Of a stretch of 64,000 nt of DNA, positions 43,493 through 54,803 are shown in pieces. Position numbers and translations under genes: made by a program. The DNA lies in NCBI GenBank assembly GCA_003999685.1, contig CP021220.1:682001-746000 (forward strand). The letters run 5' to 3'. The notes under the pieces were generated by a model. It worked only from the letters and a program-made list of their open reading frames with translations, had not been told where the DNA came from and searched no databases. Origin of the DNA: Taiwanofungus camphoratus. Taxonomy: Eukaryota > Basidiomycota > Agaricomycetes > Polyporales > Taiwanofungaceae. The first letter of the stretch is position 1. Every line of letters begins with the position of its first letter.

Positions 43493-46400
43493 ATGTCGGG
43501 TATAATACCTCCACACCACTCCCTACGCCTCGCGATTCCCTCCTCTGCCTCTTCCCCCTGCCTCCGTTCGCAGGCCTTGGCCAGGGCTCAAACCCCGCAG
43601 TCTATGGCCGCGACCACCTCGAGTCCGCTGTCGCCCACTCGCGGCCCCACGCCCTCCGAGCTACAAATGCACCTCTACGAGTCCTTCCTCCAGCGCAAGA
43701 CCGCGGACGTCGCCCTGCGCATTCGCGGGTCTTGGCGCGCCATCTACAAGCTCCACCGTGTCGTCCTCATCCAGGCTGTAAGTCTTCTGCCTTATTGTCT
43801 AACGCATGTCGCTCGTGTGCCCATCGGTAGCGACGCTCTCTAGGGCTACTTCCGATCTCTCTTCGATTCTGGCTGGGCAGAATCCAAGGAGAAGCTCTCC
43901 AGCCATCACTTAGGGCCTGATATTATCGATATCGCGCTCGACGATCCAAACATCACGCGTGCAGGTACGTGCATGTCTCGCTCTTTTGTTGGGCTGAGCA
44001 TCCTGCTGCCGACCGATAGCAATTCTATGAGGTGGAAGTTGACGATGATAGCGTCATACTATTGTTGGGCACATTGCTGGGAATTTACACCCTTCCAAAG
44101 TAACCTCCAGTGCTCGGCTTGCGGACAGCGTACCGGCGTGACTATGCACCACCGCAAGTCTCACAGCGATAGATGATTCCGCCGGAGGCTGCATATGTGT
44201 AGGGACGGCTTCTCTGTGACTCTGTCAGGCCCGTTCCTGTATGTACTGCTGGCTCCTGTACACTACAATATGCATGCAACGAATGATGCGTGGATTGTCT
44301 ATCGTTATGAGACTTGCTGTGATTGCCTGGTAAGATTAGGCGGTCGAGTTCTTTACTATGAACGGTTCGCCCTTGCGCATCGATGTTGAGCTGTCAAGAA
44401 CGTCACAATTTTGACGTATTGACATGTAAATCCAAGAGGATTTCAATGTGATCTTGACATGATCTTGGATTTGCATGATTCAAGTTCGCACTGTGGATTG
44501 GATATATTGCTGTGCAAGGCTTAATAATGATGAAATGCCCAACATTTTCCTCGTCTACTTGTCGCTCGGAATAATATTACTTACTACCTTTTCATCATCT
44601 CTACAGCATTCGAGTAGGTCTAACCCTTTCATTTTTATGCCATCGCTAACATTTCACAGAGTATGCATCGCGCAGCTCTACGGCGGCGGTCCCCCACTAC
44701 ATGTCTGCCCCTCCCTGATACCGACGCCCTCCCAGCCTCTCACACCATCCTTCCCCGCCACCGCCAGCTCTCCACTCTCCACCTCTTCCTCTTCCTCATC
44801 AAACACATTCCCGCCCCCGCTCCCGGACAAGCACCACCCCGCGACACCGCGCTTCCTCCTCTCCCTCCTCGCGACGGCCGTTTTCCTCAGCATGCCCGCC
44901 GTCGCCGCGCAAGCGCTCTCCGCCATCCTGCGCACGGTCGGTCCGCGCACGGCGGTGCGGTATCTGAACTTTGCCATCGGGCACGGCATGGGGGAGCGCG
45001 AGGAGGGCGAGCCAGAGGCGGCGGTAGGGCTGGAGGGCGTCGCGATGCTTGTCACCGACGAAGAGCCACGAGACGAGAAGAAAAGGCAAAAAGAAGAGAA
45101 GGAGCAGGAAAGAGAAGTGCTCGAGAAGATCGAACGCCTGGACATCGCGGGCGACGAATCTGCGCGTACGATGGGGGAGAGTGACGTCCGAAAAGAGGAC
45201 CCGTCGGACCCTGGCGCCTCCGACTCGGACATGGAGCTCGAGTCCGAGTCCGACTCGTCCTCGGTCTCCGGCGACACTGAGCAGCGCGGCGAGCCGACCT
45301 TCTTCTATGGCGCGGTGTCAGACAAAGTCGGCGAGGCGGCAGCGTGCTGGCTCGCGCGGTGGGGCGCGGACATCCTGCAGCACGAGGAGGCCGCAGCGGC
45401 CCAGGAGGTAGAAAAGGAGCAAGGTAAAGGCAAAGGCAAGGAAGACAAGGTCGTGTGGTCTCCGGCACACGGTACGCGCAAGCGCACAACGACCGCGCCT
45501 TCGCGCTTCCCAGACTCCGGCAGTAACAGCGTTCCAGGTAGCACTGGCGAGTGGAAGAAAGGGGAGCGGGAGCTGGCGGTCCCCCGTGTGTGGCGCACGG
45601 GCGGCTTGAGTGCAAGGTGGGTTAGAGGCTTGCTGTCAAGCGACGCGCTGTTCGTGCGGGGTGAAAAGGAGCGGTATGATATGGTCAAGGCGGTCGTTGA
45701 GATGCGTCGCCGAGGGGACGCGAATCAAGAGGAGGAACAGGAGTGGGAAGAACTGTTTAGGACTGGGATATACTATACTAACATGGTATGGACAAGTGTC
45801 TTTCCCCTGGCTGCGAGATGCTTTACTCATGCGTTGACATGTAGTCGCTGGAAGACTTAATGGCGATCTGGAAGGACGTCTCACCCTGTACCGGCAAGCC
45901 ATTTGTGCCCCTCTCAGTATTGCAGGACGCACACTGGGACCAGGCTGTCCTGAAGCACCGTATCACCGCACGCCCGACGAGTTCCTCATCACCGCCTACC
46001 TCACCAACACAACGCGACAAGGAGTTAGGCATCAGTATCACAACTGCAGAAGTCTCTGCGCTACCCGAGAAGGACAAGCCGCATTACCCCGTTCCAGTGG
46101 ATGCTTCGATGCGCATCGGGGATAGCACGGGCATCGAAGGCGCGTCCATGGACCAGCTCTTCGACCTCGCAAACTCGACATCACTGGACGCGAGCAACAA
46201 AAAGGCCATTCCCACTTGCGAAGCAAACTTCTTCGGGCTGCAGCAGCAACGCTTCCCCGCGTCTGGCTGCGCCTCAGCCGGCACGGGCGCGGCGAAGTGG
46301 TCGCCGCACCCGCCCTTCCGGTTTGGCGTTGAGTTCTGGGACGTCGATGCGCTGAAGGAGAAGAACCGCCTGCACAGCCACACGGTGTGGTACGCGGGCA

Positions 46401-47047
46401 GCCTGTACAACGTCTACGTGCAGGTCGTGCGCAAGAAGGGCGTGCAGCTCGGCGTGTATCTCCACCGTCAGTCTTCCGTCGACCCCATCCCGCCCTCGTC
46501 TGCACCCGCGCCGTTGCTCCGCACCGAGCGTGATCGCGAGCGCGAACGCGGACAAGGTCATAACCGCGGGTCAAGCGCGAGTGTGTCTACGCCTCGGCCG
46601 CCGTCGCTCCAGGGTCTTCCGGTTCCGTCGCTCTCGAGGAGCACGACGCCCGTCTCCACGCCGAACTCGCCCGCGCTCTCTGCGTCGCTCCCGTCGGGCC
46701 TCGCGTCGGGCAGCTCGACAAGCAGCTCTACCCCAAGTGCGAGCCACACACTACCTGCAACGGCGCCCCCGGTTATGCCGCCGCAGCCGTACCGCGACCC
46801 GCGCCCGGCTGTCAGCGCGTACTTTGCGATCGCGTGTGCGAGTGCGACGGGTGCAAGCTTGACACGGTTCACGAGCGCGCCGGATGTGTTCTCCGTGAGC
46901 CAGAGCTGGGGCTGGAAGTCGAGCTCGCTGAGGACAGAAGAGTATCTGGAGGTCGGTCCGGATGGCCAGCCGCGAAGCGGGACAGGTGCACTTCTTGGTG
47001 GACGAGAAGTGAGCTTGAGGGCGACCGTGGTGCTGGGTGTGGTTTAA
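43493..47047 (+). CDS. BTB/POZ protein of germ-cell-less type
   Basis: Exons: 43493-43777, 43844-43964, 44607-44613 (7 nt), 44660-45785, 45845-47047; 913 aa. The BTB fold is at about residues 55-150: LYESFLQRKTADVALRI, YKLHRVVLIQAGYFRSLFDSGW, IDIALDDPNITRAAFEVCIAQLYGG. Long acidic and Lys/Glu-rich linkers follow (EEKEQERE; DSDMELESESDSSS), and a conserved C-terminal region has SLEDLMAIWKDVSPCTGKPF, VPLSVLQDAHWDQAVLKHRI, FRFGVEFWDVDALKEKNRLHSHTVWYAGSLYNVYVQVV. This architecture is that of fungal germ-cell-less-like BTB proteins, which in animals act as Cul3 adaptors at the nuclear envelope. The AFEVC segment can only be made by a 7-nt exon (CATTCGA) after a 642-nt intron; both flanks are GT-AG. 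Confidence 0.85.
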
Positions 47048-48586
47048 CGATGGTTTACTGTGAGATTCTGCGTTGATTGCTAAATTGACTGAGATGGCGA
47101 GCGCAGTCCTATGGAACACGATGATCTATATCCAATCTAGAGCTTTGCTTCTAATAGTATCTATTTAGCTGTACATATACTTTACTACAACCCATGTATC
47201 ATACACATCTCCCCTTACTTTGTATGTATACCTCGCTGTACTTCATACAGCCGCAAATAAGCCTGTTCTTGTCTAGTTCTAATATATGCCCATCTCATTT
47301 TCGACTACTATCATCACAGTGTGATCATCACGTGTAACAGCCGGACAAGTGTTTGTTAAGACATTAGATTTATGTGACTTGCCATCGAGATCAGGCACTA
47401 TCCCTCTCGTGGCGTGGTCAACGTTTTGACTCGCTTTTGAGTCAACTATGCAACCTGACACATCAGAACCAATTCCTTACCACTCAATTAGTCCGAGCAA
47501 AGCTAGTAGGTCAGGAAACAAGCGGCTCGAAGCCTGGTATTGTCAAGAAAAACAATGTTGTAGTGGGGACATGCTTTCAACCCAGTATAAACAATAAACA
47601 ATTACCTCAATACAATAACACTATCCAGCCTGTAAGTCTATTCGTTCGCCATGATCAGTCCCCGTTGCCTAATACGTCCGAGTCATGATAAGTACTGTAT
47701 GGTACGATGTTCTTCAGCTTGTGGATTTGCCCCAAGGTGCAGCCTGAGAGCCGAAACATCTACGTACTGCTTCGAAGCCTTTTAACTCCGGCTCAAGCTT
47801 AGGAACGCTGCTCAAACGGGCGCTTCTTCGAGGAAGGCCTCTGTCTACTCGTTCGTGCTCACACCACCGTACCTATCTGCCTCTCCTCGTACTCCCCACT
47901 GGGATGCTGGCGGTTGAAACTCACAATAGCGACTCTATTTTGTTGATGTGAATTCTGTCTCAAGGTTGCCCGTGTGCACTTGAAGGAGATGGACCTGTCC
48001 TGCGCTTCAACATCCCCGTTACTGGCATCCCGCTCTTTGACTTCGTCAAGGGTCGCAACGCTAAACCTCTCCCCAACGATATTACATTCCTAAGCGACAC
48101 TTCTGTCGCCGAGTATCCGCCATGAATGCGGCTTGCTCTGATACTACAGGTGAGTGCTATGACATTCAAGCGGATAGATACTGTGTAGAGTAGTCAAGCA
48201 CGCTCTTATTTTGTCTACAACCAGATGCCCTGAGGGACCTATGGCATCGTCACACTGAAAATACGCGGTCATGCGCTGCCATTGAGCCAAGCTTTCGCCA
48301 AAGTCTAATCATTTTTCAATTTCGTTGTGGCCGCGCTTACTTCATTTCACAGTTTGCCTTCATCCAACTCAACCGTTGGCTCTGACTATGCTTTGTTGGT
48401 CAAGTCGTAGCTGTTCAACCCTATATAAGATCCCTACGAATGAACCGTATCCAGTATCCAAGTGTTCATTCCACCCGAGATTCATACCAATAATCCTTAC
48501 AGCCTCATTTACCTCGTAAGTACATTGGCTTTTCCTGACGAGTGAGAGTATATCTAACTCGATCATCAGGCTTGCGTTCTCGTATC
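47048..48586. other. Intergenic, 1.5 kb with no supported gene
   Basis: The stretch is A/T-rich after the BTB gene. A short open patch at 48003-48125 (RFNIPVTGIPLFDFVKGR) looks coding-like but has no partner exons. The last part is the promoter of the next gene. Confidence 0.4.
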
Positions 48587-49117
48587 ATGCCTGCAAATCC
48601 GTCAGTTTACCCCGTTGTTATCGCACAGTACGAGCGAGACGATTCTGGCTTGGGGAAAGAAGAAAATCTACACTGGGCACTGCTCGTGGTCACTGACCTG
48701 GCTCGGCTCTCTGGACCGACGTTCCAAGCGGTTGACAGACTGTACAGCGACGGCCGTGGAAAAGTATGGGAGCTCAGCTATCTGGAATCGACTTCTCTCC
48801 GCAGAACCTCGAAATGCTTGGGTGGAATACAAATCGGTTGGGTCAAAATCTCCCAGGTGAACGATCTGATCACATTGATTCAACGCCATCCCGTGGTGCC
48901 CAAATCATCATCGTGGAACTGCAGGGATTGGGTGGTGGAAGTGATAGGGTTGCTGAAAACCCGCGGCTGGATCGATCCAACGGTTGTTCCAGCTGGCGCG
49001 AACGTCCCTGGCGTTCTCTTCCCGCGCTTCAAGGTAGTCAGCAAGCAGTCAGTAGAAAATAACAGGAAGGTAAACAAACCGGATTCCTTCCAGCCTGCAA
49101 TTATGTGGATATCGTAG
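48587..49117 (+). CDS. Conserved hypothetical protein with WNCRDWV motif
   Basis: A single exon encodes 176 aa from the ATG reading MPANPSVYPVVIAQYE. An earlier in-frame start is not ATG-led. Notable parts are HWALLVVTDLARL, then WELSYLESTSLRRTSKCLGGIQIGWVK-like core (KCLGGIQIGWV) and SSWNCRDWVVEVIGLLKTRG. The His near the N-terminus and the Cys in WNCRDWV sit in the relative order seen in small papain-like/NlpC-type folds, and many agaricomycete genomes have multi-copy proteins of this shape. I do not know a function, and the peptidase-like resemblance is only a guess from motif order. A short 5' exon may exist. Confidence 0.6.
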   Translation: MPANPSVYPVVIAQYERDDSGLGKEENLHWALLVVTDLARLSGPTFQAVDRLYSDGRGKVWELSYLESTSLRRTSKCLGGIQIGWVKISQVNDLITLIQRHPVVPKSSSWNCRDWVVEVIGLLKTRGWIDPTVVPAGANVPGVLFPRFKVVSKQSVENNRKVNKPDSFQPAIMWIS

Positions 49118-49872
49118 ATAATCCATGCAGTCATTCTTCATTTAGCATTAGCCTGGTGCTTAATAATCGATATCAATGCCCTATATTATGGATTTCAGTG
49201 TGAGAACAACTGGGCATGGCTGATCCGATCTGGAGCGACGACTGAACTCAGTAATTATGTCGTTCGCCATATTCTGTTATCCCTTTTTGACCGTTACCCA
49301 CTATCTGGACTAACCAAGGCTTCAAGTGAAAGGGACAGATCGAGTCAATGTAGTTTATACGAAACCGGGAGTTGTCATGCGGAAACTCACCTTGTTTGGG
49401 CAATGCCTGAGTGCAGCATGGTATCAAACATATTATTGCGCTGGACAGGCCAGGATGCGGATTCTAATATATAAGGGCAGTCACTTTTTATAACACATAC
49501 ATGTGCAAGTTCCTGCACTAGACTGTAGAATCAAAACGCTACCTCGTATTGGATGAGAATGATGGTCCACTATCTTCAAACGACGAAGGCATACATAAGC
49601 TCATGTTCACCATTTCGGGATGTGCTAGCCAGCCTGCATGAAAAAGGACACCAAGCATCAAATTTGCAGGACCTCCGTCCACAATATATTTCGTATAAGG
49701 ATCAGCAAAGGATAAGTATGGAAGACTACAACAGCCGAAAATACATGCGGAGCGTGACAGACAGGACAGCCGAGGACATTAGCAGCTAGGCTGGGGAGAT
49801 GGCATTCACCGTATATACGTCTCGTGTAGTGGGGCCTGAAGCCATCCGCAGAGCAACAGGTGGGAATACAAG
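49118..49872. other. Convergent 3' spacer
   Basis: The stretch lies between the WNCRDWV protein and F-box gene 1, both ending here. No supported gene is seen. Confidence 0.45.
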
Positions 49873-51593
49873 CTAAGCTGTCCAAGACGGCCAGTGGACA
49901 TGTGCTTCAGTTGTGCATACGTCCGGCATGGACATCGTCGGGCGCACTTGAAAATCCCTCCCCTCCACGGATTCAAAATGCTCGTTGTGGCGAGTATGAA
50001 CAATTCGCTGACCAGAATATTCCGGAAGATATCCAAAGAGTACGTGCTTGATGCAATGGTATCCCTTGTCCTCGACCAAGTTGTCAAAGATGGGTTCAGG
50101 TTTAGCATCACGATCAAGGAGCATATGAATCGTTGAAAGGCTATGTGGGAGGCCCGGAAGCCCAAAATCCCGAAGTGCACAGAAGTCGGCGTCGCTCCAA
50201 AAATTTGGCGAAACCACAAGTAACTCTAGTGATGATACGGATTTCAGCAATGGGCCCAAAATATCCTTTGGGGGCATGTGGCCCGACCCGGTGTGAATTA
50301 TCCAAAGTTCCCGCAGCTGAGTCATGGGGAAGATGTCCGAAATTGGGGGAATCCATTCGGTTTCATCCACCTCAAAGGTTACACCCGAGAAAGGGCCCAC
50401 AGCTGTTATAGTTTTCGACCATTCCCATGTGATAGAGAGTTTTGTGACACTTCCGATTACTGGTAAACGTGACAGAGCGTGAGAGAACTGATCAGTCCAG
50501 TCGTGGCGTTGAATCTTGAAAAGCCGCACAGCCGTACGGACATTGAGAGTTACGTGGGATAACAAGGAGATGGAGTTAGCTTTCATATTCTCAGATCCAA
50601 GAACGCATCTGCGCAGGCGATCTAAGGAGACAATTCGGGTTTCATTCTCGTCTGTCATGAACCAATTCGGAAGGTCCATCAAGACGAGGTCTTCTAGCAT
50701 GGGGTTCTCGGATAGCAAAGTCAAGATTCTTGACAGTAATTTCGGGGCATGGATTTTGGAGAGGAAAAGGTGTGTTAGCTGTGTGAATTGATTTCCCGGT
50801 AGCCATTTGAAGGATGTGAGGGAGAGTCGGCGCAGCCGCGGTGTATGTTCGTTGAACAGGACGCACACCGGAGTTGACGACTTATAGAGATTCGTTCTAG
50901 TGCCAGCAAGTGTAAGATATTCGAGGTATGGGGCAGGAAAGTTGAGGCCGAATGTATCAGGATTATTCTCAAGTCCCTCCCAATGAAGCTCTTGTAAACG
51001 CGGGCCCTCTGTCTGTAACAGAGGCCCCGTAGGGCTTCCTGGTGAATTATCGATATAGACCTTCAGGGGTGCAGCAGAAGATCGTTGCAGTATGAGATCA
51101 TCGTGAAAATTGACAATGTTTGTCCAGAGCGACGGAGTACCGAGGATAAGTTCGCGCCAGTGACGACAAACATGAGTCGCTGCAATTATGTCTCTTGGTG
51201 CTCTGATCTCAGGATGCCAGATACAAAACTCGGGCTTCTCGTTGGTGAAAAACGGAGCTGGTACTTCCCGAAATATCATCGTTAAGATTTCGGCGGGGAG
51301 TCGGTTGATGGGACGGTGTAAGTTCCGCATGCTCCGGATGTACAAAAGAGTATTAGTGAGAACATCGTCCATTTTCTTGAGCTGTTCCAAGCGAATCAAC
51401 CTCAAGGACGCAGTAGGTGAATGTGCACTGCTAACCGATTCCACGCTGGAAACGTAATGGACGCGCGGGTCAAGATACTGGAAACATAGAGAATTACGGG
51501 GAATGAGACATACCTCATGAAAACTATATCAGTATCGATTTTAGCAAGCATGGCTTCCGCCAGTTGTTTGGTAGGTCGTTTGGTAGCCATCAT
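49873..51593 (-). CDS. F-box protein 1 (first of three paralogues)
   Basis: Minus strand, exons 51593-51514 and 51445-49873; 550 aa as read through. The N-terminus has KQLAEAMLAKIDTDIVFM. An F-box is at about residues 65-115 (INRLPAEILTMIFREVPAPFF, then THVCRHWRELILGTPSLWTNI). About 430 residues follow with weak leucine-rich periodicity (PYLEYLTLAG, LTHLFLSKIHAPKLLSRIL, LEDLVLMDL), ending MSMPDVCTTEAHVHWPSW. F-box proteins give substrate choice to SCF ubiquitin ligases; the LRR-like part would bind the target. Compared with F-box genes 2 and 3, the intron that should follow VES (donor GTTAGC at 51435) has lost its AG at the usual place. Either its 45 nt are translated, or a new acceptor 9 nt downstream (intron 51435-51382) is used; both keep frame. 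Confidence 0.88.
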
Positions 51594-53060
51594 GATGGGG
51601 GAAAAGCCTGAACTTCAGTGACTTGGGATCTACCTTAAAGTAACGCCAATAAACAGAGTCCTCAGTACAAATAAAGTGTTTGCTCTCACAAATTGACGAG
51701 AGAAAGTGTGACCGGCGGAAAAGAAACAGATGTGGCAGAGTACAAAGTTCGCTCAGCCTGGCCACCCAGCACGTGGTAAACGCGTGAATAGTGACGCGTC
51801 TGTGGCTGATGCTCGATCCTAATCCATGTGTAAATTAAATCCCTCGCGCAGTATCGACAACTAGTCGGGATGCCACCGTTTGTGGATGATCAATATTTGA
51901 AGCTGTGACTTTTTGATCACCATATATTTCCTCCGAAGAGATGCGGGCCAATTGCACCTTATTCTAGTACTCAGCAGGCGCTAAATTCTGTTTGATCAGT
52001 TAGACAGTTCATGTATAACGCTGCAATAGCGTTAGTGATCTTGTCTTGATGTGTGCATTCTCACTGACCCTGAGAATGAAGGCTCGCACTTCTCACTAGC
52101 AATCTGTGCACCAGTCATCAATTCTATGGGCTGCTCGGACATTTTGAGCAAACGGATGCCCTTGCGTTTATTGGTTGAATCATACTACAATCCGTCCAAT
52201 CGCTCCACTATATTTGCTTTTCCATGCATGAAGAACACCTGGGCTTGTTCTTCCAGACAACCGAGGAACTGGGTGGGCGTCGGAACATTAGAACTAATGG
52301 ACGCAATGGTTTGTTATAAGATTAGAGGGATATGACTCCGTCTGTATGGCTTGCGATGGTATTCACTGTTGCAACAGTTCATGGATCTAAGTTCTGCACC
52401 ACGATCTTGAGTTCATCTGAACCGGTAAAGGACCGGAAATCCGAGTAAATGGAAGGTGATATGTTGACTAGCCACGGTTATGTTAGAAATGTGCGCGGAT
52501 TTTGTCATCAGACCCCATTCAGAATCCACCATCTAGGAGACCCTTGAGTTTGAGAAACATGTTTACCTTTCAGTTTTTGACATGGTTGAAAACATGTCTT
52601 TAACTATGTCTTTAACTACCTTGTCAAGAACTAAGTAGTTTTACCCGGAACAGTAAAGTGCACATATTCCTGTGTGCGACGACTGCTACGTACGCTGCGG
52701 TAATTGGCACTGACCGCAACCGCCTCATCGCCATCTGTGACCTGACAATCACTGCAACACGAGTTGACACCTTGAAATCATCTTGCAACCTTCAAGTTAA
52801 ACATTTCGTATTCTCCTCGCTGGCATCCGCAGGATAGAATTAATTTTCCGACCTTTTGAAATCACGACTTGGTCTCCGAGTCCGTCGATAAGTACTTATC
52901 CGTCGTGATATGTACCTCGATCCGCGCGGTCGCTCGTTCTCTGCGACTACTCGCCTACTGATACAACATCTGAGGCTGAAGGGTCTCAAACGACTGATTA
53001 CTTGTGAACTCTGTCGTTACACGGCTTAGGACCGGTGGTCTGACTAAACCTGGACACGCG
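51594..53060. other. Divergent spacer F-box 1 / DHODH, 1.5 kb
   Basis: Two promoters lie back to back. CACGTG is at 51770-51775, 177 bp upstream of F-box gene 1. No supported gene is seen. Confidence 0.4.
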
Positions 53061-54246
53061 ATGGCGCAGATGCACACGCTAGAGATAAGCCCCCCACTCC
53101 TCAATTCGTCCTGTCTTTGGGCGTCAGACCTCGACCAGTTGCGAGAGTTATACGGCTCACCCTATACGGGCGCAGTTACCACGCGCACTGCGACGCTGCG
53201 TGGCTATAAGGAGGACACATCAAACGCTGTAAGTTCCATGTTTTTCCTCTCTTGCGCATGTGCATGAGCTGATCAATGCGATATCCTCATGCTCGGTTGT
53301 TGTCGGTGTGATTGTTCTTTGTCGCGGCCACTCTGTGATGGTACGCGGATAGGTCGTCTTCGCGAGAGACACCCTCGCCACACTCAACTCCTATGGCTAC
53401 TCCCCGCATCCGCTCTCCCAGTACCTCGAATGGGTGGGCATGCTTCTCACTGCCCCGTCCAGTAAGAAGGCTGTGACGATGAGGCGCAAGCCCATCATCC
53501 TTAGCATTACCGCATCCAACCCCGCCGACCTCTCCGAAATGTTGAAGCACATCGTAGCTTTCCGTGCGCGCCTCCATTCTGAACTCTCCAGTTCAGAATC
53601 GGATGCTGCGACGCTAGTCGCGCTCGAGCTCAATACCTCCTGCCCGAACATCCCATCCGCTCCCCCTCCCTCTTATCATCTTCCCGCACTTCGTCCACTC
53701 CTGGACGTCCTTGCGGAGGAGGCTCGTAGTGATCCGGGGCTAACGCTCGGCCTCAAGCTTCCACCTTATCCAGATGTTACTCGGGTGACAGAGGTAGTCG
53801 CGTGTCTTAGCGAGTATACCTTCGTCAACCAAGCCGGAGAAAAACAAAATCCTTTCGCATTCCTCACGTGTACGAACACTCTCGGCGGGAGCCTCCTCTT
53901 CACACAGCAGGCTTTCGCCTCCCTCTCTACCTCCACCCCCACCTCGTCTCCCACGGCGACAGATACAATTTTTGCTCTTCCACCTGCGTTAGGCGGGCTC
54001 GGCGGCGCGCCCCTCCACCCCCTTGCGCTCGGTACCGTCCTCTCTTTCTCCCGTGCGCTTGCCATGCATTCTGACCCAGCCGTGCGCGCCATCAAGCTCA
54101 TTGGTGTGGGCGGCGTAGTTGATTGTGCAGCTGCGGCGCGCATGCGTGCCGCAGGCGCCTGCGCAGTGGGGTGCGCCACGCTCCTCGGCAAGGAGGGCGT
54201 ACGGGCGTTCGAGATTCTGTCAAAGGAACGATCAGAAGAAGCATGA
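53061..54246 (+). CDS. Dihydroorotate dehydrogenase, class 1A-type
   Basis: Two exons, 53061-53228 and 53353-54246; 353 aa. The enzyme oxidises dihydroorotate to orotate in pyrimidine synthesis using FMN. Class 1A marks: an N-terminal ISPPLLNSSC, the catalytic-base cysteine in LNTSCPNIPSAPP (Cys about 153), GLKLPPYPDV, TCTNTLGG, LGGLGGAPLHPLALGTV and the FMN phosphate loop IGVGGV followed by GCATLLGKEG. There is no mitochondrial targeting or membrane segment, unlike class 2 enzymes, so it should be cytosolic and may use fumarate. ATG at 53061 or 53070 is the likely start; no upstream ATG stays in frame. The intron is GTAAGT...GATAG. Confidence 0.9.
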
Positions 54247-54803
54247 GGTGATGTCATGCACTAATCATGGTTTTAGTGGTGTACGAATAGCTGAGTGCTG
54301 CATACCCTTGTATTTCCCCCTTTTCGGTCGTGATGAATGCGTCCCTGACCGGTCTTTCAGAAGCTATAGGATCGTGACTGTACAAATGTATTTCCGCGTC
54401 ATATACAGCGGGATAACCCAATACTACATGGATACAGGTAAGAAAGAGTAGAAAAGACAAATTACCTCAGACAAAGATGATACAGGTGAGTTTCTGGTCG
54501 TATACAACGTCCATGGCAGAGAACAGGGAGGGAGGAATAGGGGGAATCACATTTCAGTCGCATCAGCTCAGTAAGAAATATATATATATATGAATGAAGT
54601 AAGAGAAGACACGGTCATCAAGCAGAGGCGTTGGACCTAAAAATGTTCCGTAGACGTTAGGAGGACCCAAAGACTTCGAATGTCTCGCTCAAGGATGAGG
54701 CAACGAGCCACAATCAGAGCAAAGTGATCCGGGAGCAGGTTAAGTGAGTAATAACGTTTAATACACCGAAATGATTAACCGCGGAAGACCGTACGAACGC
54801 CCT
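54247..54803. other. Convergent 3' spacer
   Basis: The stretch lies between the dehydrogenase and the HMG-box gene, both ending here. A short (TA)n run is at about 54577-54590. No supported gene is seen. Confidence 0.45.

Noticed and set aside
48003-48125. Open patch reading RFNIPVTGIPLFDFVKGR
   Set aside because: It is too short, has no start, and I found no partner exons. It could be chance.
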